The position numbers were made by a program, and so were the translations under genes. The notes beneath the pieces are model-generated. The model worked only from the letters and a program-made list of their open reading frames with translations, was not told where the DNA came from and did not search any database. From CADEGZ01 sp035443705 (GTDB taxonomy: Bacteria; Pseudomonadota; Gammaproteobacteria; UBA6186; Azoamicaceae), in the NCBI GenBank assembly GCA_035443705.1, contig DAORSV010000001.1:1-64000 (forward strand): a DNA stretch of 64,000 bases, in the 5' to 3' direction. Below are positions 28,942 through 38,124 of this stretch, one piece after another (the stretch's first letter is position 1; every line of letters begins with the position of its first letter).

Positions 28942-31900
28942 GAATTTTTCCATAATTCAATCCAAATTGCACGTTCTCCAAGAAACTCATTAAAATTTTT
29001 TCTATCAAGCTTGTCTACTGTTGTAGCATATGTTTTTTCAAATTGTCTCGGAAAAAGATTAGCAACCATCAATAATTCATTAGTGGAAGAATAAACAAAT
29101 AAAAACGATTGACCGGATGTGATGTCGACAACCCTTTCAAGCTGATAATTTTTATAATTATTTTTAAGGTTTTCTAAAACAACCATATCTTGATTTACAA
29201 GATAGCTTTTCAAATCTTTTTTAAATTCGTTATCAATAACGCCTTGTTTTTGTGGTAATAATTTTGATGCAATATATTTATAGGCATCTCCTGTAAATGT
29301 CGAAATACCTAGCGCATTAAAGGCAGACATTTCAAACTTTACTTGATCTCGCAATCGATACCCTGATCTTAATAATGGCGAAAGCCACATAATACCAAAT
29401 TGTTTGTTTTGCGTAGCTGGAATGTAAAGTGACTGCGGCACAAACCCTACCTCATAACCTGCTGTTTCGACTCTACCATCAACAGGAAGAATTGTAAGAC
29501 CATTTTGCTCCATACGATTAATTAACAATTTTGTTAGGGTTGATTCATAATTTTTTTCGGCATTTCCAGTATCCAACGCTAATACAATATCTGCAGGTGG
29601 CAAAGGGATCTCGTCTCTTATGGTTAGTGCACGAATTTGTAATGTCATCATCGGAAGGTTTGAATTTTCGCGAAGAAGCACTTGATTGAGTAAATTAAAA
29701 ATATTTACTTTGTTTTCAGATCTAATAATATCCGATGAATAATCTGTGTTGGCATAAGGCGTGGCGCCACCAATTAAGAGCGCTTGAGCTTGGATAACTT
29801 CAAATAAGGATACTGAAAACTCAAAAGTATTAGCTTCAAAAATAGGCCTTGGGACTTCTACAACATAGGGTTCTGAATGCCCGAGCCTAAAAACGTATGT
29901 CCCCCAATATTTACGTTTTGGTGCGGCTTCGTTTTCGGATAATATTAAGTAATCTTTTCCCGTAGATAAATGATGATAACGAATAATTTCATAATTAAAA
30001 ACAATTGCCGCTGTATTTATCTTATGTAATTCTTCTAATCCTAATGTGCTCCAGGCATTATTTTTGTATTCGGAGTTTAATACTTTAATCAAAGGCGTGA
30101 TAATTTCATCATCAAAATAAAGCAATTCTTCTTGTTTAGCGGGAACGTAAGCGTTTGTGCCGCTTGCTGCCAAACGATCTTTGCTTGAAAAAAGCCACTC
30201 TTGCAGATAACCATCAATAGTTTTATCCAACGCTAATAATGGTATATCCTTTGTATTCACCGAACTCATTGAAAATACTTTTCTAATACTGTCTCTATTT
30301 AAGATCAGCTCTGAAAAGTTTCTTCGTGAATCATCTCTCTGAATATTTTTAGAACCATTACTACCCCATTTTATATCAAATTTATCGACGAGCTGTTTTA
30401 ATCTTACTAAATTAAGGCTAGGAGGTACTCCGGATTTTACCCACAAGGCAGTTTGCTGTTCGGAGGTGTTTTTTTCATTTTCTGGCTTAATCATGTTGTT
30501 TAAAGAAGGTGTATTATCCGCTGTGTACCCGCGAATTTGCAGCACTTCATTTTTTTTCAATGTGTGATGAAAAACTTGGTATAACGTTTGGTAATAATTT
30601 AAAACATCTGAAGATCCATCTATATTTGAATTACGATAAGAACCCGCAATTGCTAGCGCTTGCGCTTTCATGTCTTGAAATAACCATATCCCGACTTCTA
30701 GAGTATTTCTTTCATCCATGGGTGCAGGAACTTCAACCAACAGTTTATTTAGCGATTTCAGGGAAAATACATAAAGGCCCCATCCTCGCTTTGGCGCATT
30801 TTCTTTTAAATACAGATAACTATCCTGAACTTTTTCAATACTATAATTTAACCGCTTAAGCAAGCTTGCAGCGCGGATTAATGATTCTTCCGAACGATGT
30901 TCAACATAGTTTGATATATTTTTAAGCGCCTCTGAAAATATATCTAGCTCAAATGGTTGAGGGAGAGCAACTGAATTTGCATGCCGCGTTTTATATAAAT
31001 CTAATTTATCAACATCAATCGTTTCGATTAAATTTTTGTTTGTTTCAGCCATAATATTTTCGTTTAGTGACAATAGCGTTCCGTTAGTGTAGTTCATGTT
31101 TGGAAAAAGCGTTAATGAAAAACCAATAACGCTGGCTATAATCACGGAAAATATCGACACTTGTAGGGTTGCTCGTGTTAAGCTGCTATAGATATCCTTG
31201 TCGTACATTTTTATAGCAATCAATGTTGGTAGCAAATAACCAAATCCATAATAGTCACTTATTTTGACTAATGGGAAAAAATATATTAAGAAAAAACTCA
31301 AAATCATTTTATATATAAAACTAACATTAAAAAACAAAAGTAATTTTCTGGCTCCCTCAATATGTCTTTTCGCAAAAAAAGGCATTTTTATTAATCGGCT
31401 AGCTATAATCAAAATGATAGTCGCTTCAATAAAAGAAGATAATATTTTCTCGGGTTGATACCATTGAAGGGCAATTAGCGAAGGAATTAAAATGCCATTA
31501 AAATCCCAGCCGTACAGCAAATTCATTCGAGAGGCAAGGAATGCGGTAACAATTAAAACAATATAGGATTTTGGACTGGCCAAGATGGAGCCAGCAATGT
31601 CTGAATACACATAACTTAAGCTTCCAATATTAAAATTTGTAAACTCCATCAAGAAGAATCTAACGATACAATAAGTTAATCCAATATTAACAAATAAGGG
31701 ACCAATCCCTCTCAAAATACCTGTTTTCCAAAAATTATTTGCGATCAGCACACCAACTATTAATCCAAAGCTATGTAAATTATTTCGATAATCGAATAAA
31801 ATGTTAAACTGCGCATTAACATATTCGCCTATAATAGGCAAAAGCCAACCATCTAAGATTATGCGCACTAAAACATTGGTAAGTAGCAAGGCAAAAAACC

Positions 31901-32183
31901 TATCGCGCCCAAAAAAATTGCTCCATTTTCCCCATCGAGAAAGATATTCCGAATAAAAAATAACGAGAAGATAAGTTAAACAGCCTTCTATAATCACAAC
32001 TAACGCAGACCACGGTTTCGCCAATAATAATGGAACTAAATAACCTGGCACGACTAAACCTGATAACACCCAACCAAATCGTAAATTGAAATAACAAATA
32101 ACAAAAACACCGACCCAAACTGTTGTAATAACAGATGAAGACAGTCCACCTTCTGGAAAAATTTGAACTGGAAAAATATTCAA
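28938..32183 (-). CDS. Double CapC-like membrane protein fused to two hydrolase-like domains
   Basis: This 1081-residue protein has a membrane half (1-360) with two CapC/PgsC-like modules. Module 1 (about 37-180) contains GWVLSGLVVPGYL, GRDRFFALLL and FGLIVGVLIANNFWKTGI. Module 2 (about 225-356) contains GWDFNGILIPSLIA and FGYLLPTLIAIKMYDKDI. The soluble half holds two related domains (about 455-610 and 745-945) that align with the 299-residue secreted protein but lack its candidate catalytic residues. A C-terminal part of about 130 residues follows. CapC is the membrane partner of CapB in poly-gamma-glutamate synthesis. The start is TTG overlapping the upstream stop as TTGA, with AGGGA 6 nt upstream. 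Confidence 0.8.
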   Translation of the reverse strand: MNIFPVQIFPEGGLSSSVITTVWVGVFVICYFNLRFGWVLSGLVVPGYLVPLLLAKPWSALVVIIEGCLTYLLVIFYSEYLSRWGKWSNFFGRDRFFALLLTNVLVRIILDGWLLPIIGEYVNAQFNILFDYRNNLHSFGLIVGVLIANNFWKTGILRGIGPLFVNIGLTYCIVRFFLMEFTNFNIGSLSYVYSDIAGSILASPKSYIVLIVTAFLASRMNLLYGWDFNGILIPSLIALQWYQPEKILSSFIEATIILIIASRLIKMPFFAKRHIEGARKLLLFFNVSFIYKMILSFFLIYFFPLVKISDYYGFGYLLPTLIAIKMYDKDIYSSLTRATLQVSIFSVIIASVIGFSLTLFPNMNYTNGTLLSLNENIMAETNKNLIETIDVDKLDLYKTRHANSVALPQPFELDIFSEALKNISNYVEHRSEESLIRAASLLKRLNYSIEKVQDSYLYLKENAPKRGWGLYVFSLKSLNKLLVEVPAPMDERNTLEVGIWLFQDMKAQALAIAGSYRNSNIDGSSDVLNYYQTLYQVFHHTLKKNEVLQIRGYTADNTPSLNNMIKPENEKNTSEQQTALWVKSGVPPSLNLVRLKQLVDKFDIKWGSNGSKNIQRDDSRRNFSELILNRDSIRKVFSMSSVNTKDIPLLALDKTIDGYLQEWLFSSKDRLAASGTNAYVPAKQEELLYFDDEIITPLIKVLNSEYKNNAWSTLGLEELHKINTAAIVFNYEIIRYHHLSTGKDYLILSENEAAPKRKYWGTYVFRLGHSEPYVVEVPRPIFEANTFEFSVSLFEVIQAQALLIGGATPYANTDYSSDIIRSENKVNIFNLLNQVLLRENSNLPMMTLQIRALTIRDEIPLPPADIVLALDTGNAEKNYESTLTKLLINRMEQNGLTILPVDGRVETAGYEVGFVPQSLYIPATQNKQFGIMWLSPLLRSGYRLRDQVKFEMSAFNALGISTFTGDAYKYIASKLLPQKQGVIDNEFKKDLKSYLVNQDMVVLENLKNNYKNYQLERVVDITSGQSFLFVYSSTNELLMVANLFPRQFEKTYATTVDKLDRKNFNEFLGERAIWIELWKNS

Positions 32184-34273
32184 AATTGTTCCCTTAACGT
32201 GCTAGATATATTGATAAGCTCCAAAAGTATGCCGCTAACAACAAATGTCTTGCTTGTTTTTATGCCGAGTTTTGAATGTATTTTTTCGTGCTTTATTGCG
32301 TAAACTCTAACTACGTATTTTTGATTTTTTGTTTTTAGTAAACGTGCCGGAAAAGAAAAAGTTTTCTCATGCATAACAACATCTTGTAAACATTGTCTTG
32401 CTTCTTCATAATTTTTGCTACTAATAGAAACAATCAAGTCAAGCGCTGTTATTTTAAACGGCAAAATTCCTTCAGACTGCAATAAGGTAGAGATGCTGGC
32501 ATTTAATTTTAAGGCTCTACCAAATAAATCATAAAGTATTATTGCCGTCGATAATCCATTAATAACATTCTCGAGAACCAACAGATGTTTGTCAAGTAAA
32601 GTTATGGATTGATGTAATCTATTGTAAAAATAAGATTCATTTTCAAAGAATTTAAAATTTTTCCATGTGCTTAATGATGTTTTATGCAATTTTTTCCATG
32701 CTTGCGCGTGATATAATAATTCGGAAATTTCTTTAGAAAACTTATGAATCATGGTCTCAAAATTTTCATTTAAGGTTGCTATTTTTTCTTCTATACCAAA
32801 TGCTAAAAACCCAAGTACATCTCCAGCAAAAACTAACGGTACTAAATATTGAATCTCCGACAGGGGTTGCTGTTTATTGAAGTACCCTTGTATAATATAA
32901 GGTTTATTTTTTTTAATGCAAGTCAGGTAGGGTTCTCTTTCATAATCACGTCGTTTTTCGTTTATATCGTTTAGGCTACAACGTAAGGCTTTTACTTCTT
33001 GTACGCGATGATCTCCGCTAAGGCGCTCAAGAATGATTAAGCGACTAAAGCTAAACATTTGATCTATCATAACAACTACTTGAGACCAATGATCTTTTAA
33101 ATTAAAAAAACTATCTGGATATGTTCTTTCTTGTAATTCCAAAGATAAATTAATGACAGCTTCTCTTATCGCTTTGCTCTCTAGTGCTAATTTACGACGG
33201 AAAAACAAGAGCAGTAAAACATATTGAATCAATAGTGTTTCAATAATAGGAATCCAAAAATAAGCGTATTCTAAAGCAGCTACGGTAAAGCCAATCAATA
33301 ACAGCGTCAACCCAGCATTGACCAATATTAAAACTTTTATTTCAAAAAAAGTACAAGCACCTAAAACACTTAAAAAAATCATGGCATACAATGCTAATTT
33401 TTCAAAATCATTTAGCTGTTCGATCTGGTTATTGTTTAATAATGTGTCTAGTGCAAAAGCATGAAACGCCAATGGTGAAATCATTTCATTTGAAGCGGTT
33501 GCTGGTGTATGTAGTCCTATTTCATTATTTTTTTTAATAAATCCTATAATAATCACTTTATTATTAACCAGTTCGGATACTAGATCATTTGATAAAATTC
33601 TTTCAATGTTAATTTTTGAAAGATTTTCTTCTCCGCCTTGAAAATTAATAAGATAGGTTTTATCTTTAAATGCGAGATTTTTACCATAAAATTTTTCAGC
33701 TGAAGCAACCTCAAGGAGCGGAAGAGATTTTTCTGTCACATTTGTGTAGAGCGATTGACTTCGATAGATGCCGTCTGTATTCTGAGGAATATGCAGTACG
33801 CCGAATGGTATTGTGGCATTTTCTGCAGCTATTGGTAATGGTTCTAAAATCAATTGGTCTAAATTTTCTGAGTTTGGAATAGTTTTACGCCCAAAAATAA
33901 TGTTGGGTTTCTGTGAGACAAATTGATAAAATTCTGCTAAAGCTTCTTTAGGGAAAAAAGTAAATATAATCCCTTTTGCTCCCAATTTATTAAGTGAACT
34001 AATAACATTAATCCAATTATCATTGGATATATTTTGAGCCTCGTAATCGACTTCTACCATTAAGACTTTATGATTGCTTTCTTCGCTTGCCTTTAAGGGA
34101 TGACGGCTAATATAATCATAAGCTAGGCCATCTGTTCCAGATAAACCACTTCCAAAACTAATGCTCCATATGGTTAAGACAGCCACGATGGGTGCTGCAT
34201 ATGTTGTAACCAATTGCTTCAATTTATCAAAAAAATTGACCAACATTGATATTGATGCTATGCCTTTTCCCAT
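32180..34273 (-). CDS. CHASE2 sensor protein without output domain
   Basis: This 697-residue protein has a membrane segment (24-41), a periplasmic CHASE2-like domain (about 42-290) and three close membrane segments (292-310, 313-333, 339-358). A cytoplasmic GAF-like region (about 380-525) and a PAS-like region (about 565-690) follow. CHASE2 usually precedes kinase, cyclase or GGDEF domains; none is present here. It probably senses an envelope signal and passes it on by protein contact. As the first gene of the tightly packed unit it may control polymer synthesis. A promoter-like sequence lies about 50 bp upstream. Confidence 0.8.
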   Translation of the reverse strand: MGKGIASISMLVNFFDKLKQLVTTYAAPIVAVLTIWSISFGSGLSGTDGLAYDYISRHPLKASEESNHKVLMVEVDYEAQNISNDNWINVISSLNKLGAKGIIFTFFPKEALAEFYQFVSQKPNIIFGRKTIPNSENLDQLILEPLPIAAENATIPFGVLHIPQNTDGIYRSQSLYTNVTEKSLPLLEVASAEKFYGKNLAFKDKTYLINFQGGEENLSKINIERILSNDLVSELVNNKVIIIGFIKKNNEIGLHTPATASNEMISPLAFHAFALDTLLNNNQIEQLNDFEKLALYAMIFLSVLGACTFFEIKVLILVNAGLTLLLIGFTVAALEYAYFWIPIIETLLIQYVLLLLFFRRKLALESKAIREAVINLSLELQERTYPDSFFNLKDHWSQVVVMIDQMFSFSRLIILERLSGDHRVQEVKALRCSLNDINEKRRDYEREPYLTCIKKNKPYIIQGYFNKQQPLSEIQYLVPLVFAGDVLGFLAFGIEEKIATLNENFETMIHKFSKEISELLYHAQAWKKLHKTSLSTWKNFKFFENESYFYNRLHQSITLLDKHLLVLENVINGLSTAIILYDLFGRALKLNASISTLLQSEGILPFKITALDLIVSISSKNYEEARQCLQDVVMHEKTFSFPARLLKTKNQKYVVRVYAIKHEKIHSKLGIKTSKTFVVSGILLELINISSTLREQF

Positions 34274-34321
34274 CTCTATTTCTCTTAAAAAAAACGTCTT
34301 TATATGCCTAATAAATAATTA

Positions 34322-34350
34322 ACTGTAGGCTTACTTTGCTTAAGGGTCAA
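34322..34350 (-). promoter_or_regulatory. Putative sigma70 promoter of the CapB/CapC-like operon
   Basis: On the minus strand TTGACC (34350-34345) and TACAGT (34327-34322) are 17 bp apart, about 48 bp before the ATG of the CHASE2 gene at 34273. It lies in the 153-bp spacer after ligA. No other clear promoter is seen before the GT2 gene. Confidence 0.5.
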
Positions 34351-34426
34351 AAAAGCGCTTAAAAAAGAATAAATTAAAAAGTTAGGAAACTTATAACAGG
34401 GTTAACAATACAGGCAGAATAACGCC

Positions 34427-36475
34427 TCACTGCCACTTATTTAATATAGCCAAAAATTGATCTTCATTCAGGATCCTAATGCCTAAGGATTCTGCTTTAG
34501 CCAATTTAGAGCCGGGAGACTCTCCTGCAACAACATAATTTGTTTTTTTTGAGACGCTTTCGCTGATTTTGGCGCCTAATGCTTGTAATTGTTCTTTTGC
34601 ATCCTCTCGAGTCAAGGAACTTAAAGTACCTGTTAATACAAAAGTGTGATCTTTGAGAGGTTGTTCTGTTATTGATTTAAGTTTTTTTACTGACCAATAA
34701 ACACCGGCGGCACATAATTGTTGAATAACTTCAAGATTGTCGGGCTGTCTAAAAAACATCACAATATGTGCGGCCACCACCGGCCCTATATCCGGCACTG
34801 CTTGCAACACTGCTTCATCTGCGACCCGAATAGCTTCTAAATCCTGGAAATGATTCGCCAAAACCTGTGCGGTTGTTTCTCCCACTTCTCGAATGCCTAA
34901 GGCAAATAAAAATCGTGGAAAGGTCGTTTTTTTGCTTTTGTTAATTGCTTCAATTAAATTTTCAGCAGACTTTAGTCCCATGCGTTCCAATCGAGATAAG
35001 ACATCGATATTCAGTTTGTATATATCAGCAATTGTTTTAACAAGACCAGCATCAACCAGTTGGTCTACAATTTTCGATCCAAGGCCATCAATATTCATTG
35101 CACGTCTGGCAGAAAAATGTAAAATAGCTTCTTTTTGCTGTGCACTACACCCCAGTTCGCCCATGCACCGAGCAGCTGCCTCTCCTGCTTCTCTGATAAC
35201 ATCCGAACCACAAATAGGGCAATGTGTTGGCAACGCGATTTGTTTTGCATGTGGCGGTCGACGTTCAAGAACGCTAGAAGCCACTTCAGGAATAACATCC
35301 CCGGCACGACGCACAATAACAACGTCGTGAATCCAAATATTTTTACGTTCAATTTCATCCATGTTATGGAGGGTTGCATTACTGACGGTTACCCCACCTA
35401 CAAACACAGGTTTTAGTCGAGCAACGGGAGTCAACGCTCCTGTGCGTCCCACTTGAAAGTCAACATCTAATAGCTCAGTGATAGCCTCTTCCGCAGGGAA
35501 TTTATGCGCGATTGCAAAACGGGGTGCACGTGAAATAAAACCGAGCTGTCGTTGCAGAGCAAGATTATCAACTTTATAAACAATGCCATCAATTTGATAG
35601 GGTAATGAATGACGCCGTTCCATTAATACGCAATAAAATGCTAAGCAACCCAAAACGCCCTGTGCTACTTGATTTTCTGGACAAATCGGAAAACCCCAAT
35701 GGTGTAGCTGGTTTAAACTTTCGGTTTGAGATTCAAGTTCTTGATCCCATCCTTCTATGCGCGCAATAGCATAAGCAAAAAAATTAAGAGGTCTTTTTGC
35801 AGTAATTTGAGAATCTAATTGTCTTAAGCTCCCTGCGGCAGCATTACGCGGGTTTGCAAATTGTTTTTCACCGTTTGCGGTTGCATTCTTATTCAGCGCT
35901 TCAAAACCCGCTTTGGGCATAAAAACCTCACCGCGCACTTCTAATAAGGGTGGCACTTTCGTTCCGTGTAATTTTAGCGGAATGGCTGAAATTGTCCTTA
36001 AATTTTCGGTAATTTTTTCCCCGCTTACTCCATCTCCCCTTGTTGCTCCCATCATAAAAATACCATTTTCATATAACAGTGTTATTGCTAAGCCGTCCAA
36101 CTTAGGTTCACAGGTATACTGAATAACATTTTCTGTTTTTAAGCGCGCATGAATTCGTTTATCAAAATCTCGCACGGTTTCTTCTGAAAACGCATTATCC
36201 AACGACAACATTGGCACAACATGTGTTACTTCGGGGAAATCCTTTAAGGGCGATGCACCGACGCGCTGTGTCGGAGAATCCATGGTTTTTAATTCAGGAT
36301 GTTGAGATTCAAGCTGTTTTAGTTCTTGAAATAAACGATCATATTCTGAATCTGGAATGGTCGGTGCGTCTAAAACATGATAGCGATAATTGTGCTCGTT
36401 AAGTTCCGATCGCAAGGCTTTTGCACGATTAAGTGTTTTATCATCAATATCAGTTTTAGGATTGACTTTTTTCAT
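34427..36475 (-). CDS. ligA: NAD-dependent DNA ligase
   Basis: LigA seals nicks in duplex DNA using NAD+. The 682 residues show the Ia domain, the adenylation motif CEPKLDGLAI with the active Lys, and the OB fold. A zinc finger (CPICGSDV...ARCMGELGC), helix-hairpin-helix repeats and a C-terminal BRCT domain (LKDHTFVLTGTLSSLTREDA) follow. All are in the normal order and the length is normal. The ATG lies just downstream of the palindromic element at 36485-36568, which appears to carry its promoter. Confidence 0.97.
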   Translation of the reverse strand: MKKVNPKTDIDDKTLNRAKALRSELNEHNYRYHVLDAPTIPDSEYDRLFQELKQLESQHPELKTMDSPTQRVGASPLKDFPEVTHVVPMLSLDNAFSEETVRDFDKRIHARLKTENVIQYTCEPKLDGLAITLLYENGIFMMGATRGDGVSGEKITENLRTISAIPLKLHGTKVPPLLEVRGEVFMPKAGFEALNKNATANGEKQFANPRNAAAGSLRQLDSQITAKRPLNFFAYAIARIEGWDQELESQTESLNQLHHWGFPICPENQVAQGVLGCLAFYCVLMERRHSLPYQIDGIVYKVDNLALQRQLGFISRAPRFAIAHKFPAEEAITELLDVDFQVGRTGALTPVARLKPVFVGGVTVSNATLHNMDEIERKNIWIHDVVIVRRAGDVIPEVASSVLERRPPHAKQIALPTHCPICGSDVIREAGEAAARCMGELGCSAQQKEAILHFSARRAMNIDGLGSKIVDQLVDAGLVKTIADIYKLNIDVLSRLERMGLKSAENLIEAINKSKKTTFPRFLFALGIREVGETTAQVLANHFQDLEAIRVADEAVLQAVPDIGPVVAAHIVMFFRQPDNLEVIQQLCAAGVYWSVKKLKSITEQPLKDHTFVLTGTLSSLTREDAKEQLQALGAKISESVSKKTNYVVAGESPGSKLAKAESLGIRILNEDQFLAILNKWQ

Positions 36476-36484
36476 ATTCTCGAA

Positions 36485-36513
36485 AAGATACTATATAGGT
36501 CAAAAGAGGTCAG
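36485..36513 (-). promoter_or_regulatory. Putative promoter of ligA
   Basis: On the minus strand CTGACC (36513-36508) and TATCTT (36490-36485) are separated by 17 bp, close to the ligA ATG at 36475. It mirrors the ankyrin-gene promoter. Confidence 0.4.
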
Positions 36514-36540
36514 ACTTCCCTTGGCTTTGGCCTCAGAGAT

Positions 36541-36568
36541 TTGACCCCTCTGTCCCCTATAGTATACT
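36541..36568 (+). promoter_or_regulatory. Putative promoter of the ankyrin gene
   Basis: TTGACC (36541-36546) and TATACT (36563-36568) are separated by 16 bp. The expected transcription start falls at about 36575-36576, which is the A of the ATG, so the mRNA may be leaderless. Confidence 0.6.
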
Positions 36569-36575
36569 GAACCTT

Positions 36576-37931
36576 ATGGCAATACTTCCAGCAGAACAGG
36601 CCGAGATTGAAAAAACCCTTAGCAATGCGCTTCGCGATATCTCTCATGCCAACCCCTTTCGCTTAAAGGCAGGACTTCGGATCTTAACAACTACGAATAT
36701 TGAAACTTTTCAAAACGTCTGTTCTCCTGCTGTACAAGAAGATTTGAAAGTATTTAAAAAATTGTTAACCAACCCAGAAACACTGGCACCCAAATCCACT
36801 TTGTCAGAAAGCAATAAAGCAGACACCCTGAGTTTTATTAAACATTATATTTTGAGTAATCTGCATTTGTTAGATTCGAGAACCGCTATACTGCCCAATA
36901 CGTTTATGGTTCAAAAATCGATTATGGAAGGTGAACATTTAAAGTCCGTTGTGCATTCGAGTGCGCTACGCAATGTCATCATGAGTGCACATTATTTCGA
37001 TAGTCTTGAAAAAAAATTTAGCGAAGAAGGTATTTCAAAAGAACGTATAGAACCTATGGTTAAAAATGCAAAAATTTACACACATGAATTACACAAGGCG
37101 GTATTAGAAGGCAATATTTCCAGGCTCTTAAAATGTGTTGCCGTACATGGCGTCGATATTAATTTTCCAAACGAACAAGGCATGACGCCTTTACATATTG
37201 CTGTTCAAGAGGGATTAACGGAAACAGTCAAAATATTGTTGACTGTTCCACTGATAAAGCTAACCGCTATAAACAACAATGGTTGGACGCCGCTACATAT
37301 AGCGGCGCGTCTCGGGTTTTCGGACATTGCCGATGCCCTTCTCACCATGCCGACTATTGATCCAAACGCTGTGAATAGCGATGGTTGGAGTGCCTTACAT
37401 TGGGCTGCTTGGCATGGGTTTACCGAAACCGTGACGGTCTTATTAGCAGCACCGGGCATAAATCTTAACTTAAAAGATCGAAATGACACATCACCTTTAC
37501 ATCTAGCCGCACGCAATGGAGACCCCGATGTTATTTCTGTTTTGCTGTCTGCACAAGGCATTGACCTAAATATTCTTGATAACGAACAACATACTCCTCT
37601 TCATCTAGCCGCTATTTATAACCACGAGGCTGCCATTAAAGTTTTGCTGAAGGATGCACATATTGAAGTTAATCTGGCAGATATGGATGGCTTAACGCCC
37701 CTTCATTGGGCGGCTCGAAATGGTCATCTCGAAATACTCAATGACATGCTAGTGCATCCTGATATTATCGTGGATTGTATGGATAATAATTTTATGATTC
37801 CGATGGAATGGGCAACACGGAATGGACACATTTCCATTACCAAAATTCTAAAGCCTTATACGACAAAACATACTGCTATATATTCTTTCTTCAATAAATT
37901 GTTAATGATCCTAAGGCTAAAACCTGTCTAG
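36576..37931 (+). CDS. Ankyrin-repeat protein, candidate effector
   Basis: The protein of about 451 residues has an N-terminal region of roughly 165 residues with no recognised domain. Eight ankyrin repeats follow, the outer two being caps; the core is six units of the form TPLHIAARLG. It ends in a basic, hydrophobic tail. Ankyrin repeats bind proteins, and intracellular Legionellales secrete many ankyrin effectors. Secretion here is inference. I chose the ATG at 36576 because a promoter ends 7 bp before it and because the longer frame to 36390 runs across that promoter into ligA. No ribosome-binding site precedes this ATG. Confidence 0.87.
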   Translation: MAILPAEQAEIEKTLSNALRDISHANPFRLKAGLRILTTTNIETFQNVCSPAVQEDLKVFKKLLTNPETLAPKSTLSESNKADTLSFIKHYILSNLHLLDSRTAILPNTFMVQKSIMEGEHLKSVVHSSALRNVIMSAHYFDSLEKKFSEEGISKERIEPMVKNAKIYTHELHKAVLEGNISRLLKCVAVHGVDINFPNEQGMTPLHIAVQEGLTETVKILLTVPLIKLTAINNNGWTPLHIAARLGFSDIADALLTMPTIDPNAVNSDGWSALHWAAWHGFTETVTVLLAAPGINLNLKDRNDTSPLHLAARNGDPDVISVLLSAQGIDLNILDNEQHTPLHLAAIYNHEAAIKVLLKDAHIEVNLADMDGLTPLHWAARNGHLEILNDMLVHPDIIVDCMDNNFMIPMEWATRNGHISITKILKPYTTKHTAIYSFFNKLLMILRLKPV

Positions 37932-38124
37932 AGTCTAAGGTTCTAAAATTCCTCTGTCATTGCTTGCAAAGCGCGACAAAGCACCCTTGACCTAGATTAA
38001 GTTTACTAAAATTATTTATTTTATTGGCTTGATTTTTTTTAAGAGCATGTACTAAGCTTAATTTCATTATCGGTTTACGTTCTGATTTTAGAGGTAACTT
38101 TTTCAACCAACAACGAGGTATGTC

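Larger units (their letters stand above)
36485..36568. repeat. 84-bp palindromic element with mirrored promoters
   Basis: This imperfect inverted repeat lies between divergent ligA and the ankyrin gene. The left arm starts ATACTATATAGGTCAAAAG; the right arm, read in reverse complement, starts ATACTATAGGGGACAGAGG. Promoter-like boxes lie symmetrically on both sides of its centre near 36527. It resembles a small non-autonomous element (MITE/REP type), but no second full copy was found in this window. Confidence 0.6.

Noticed and set aside
16448..34273. A complete classical capBCA poly-gamma-glutamate operon
   Set aside because: No CapA-like metallophosphatase is present and CapC is a double fusion, so the classical label would mislead.
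36390..36575. Longer start for the ankyrin gene
   Set aside because: It would overlap ligA and run through the predicted promoter; the ATG at 36576 fits better.
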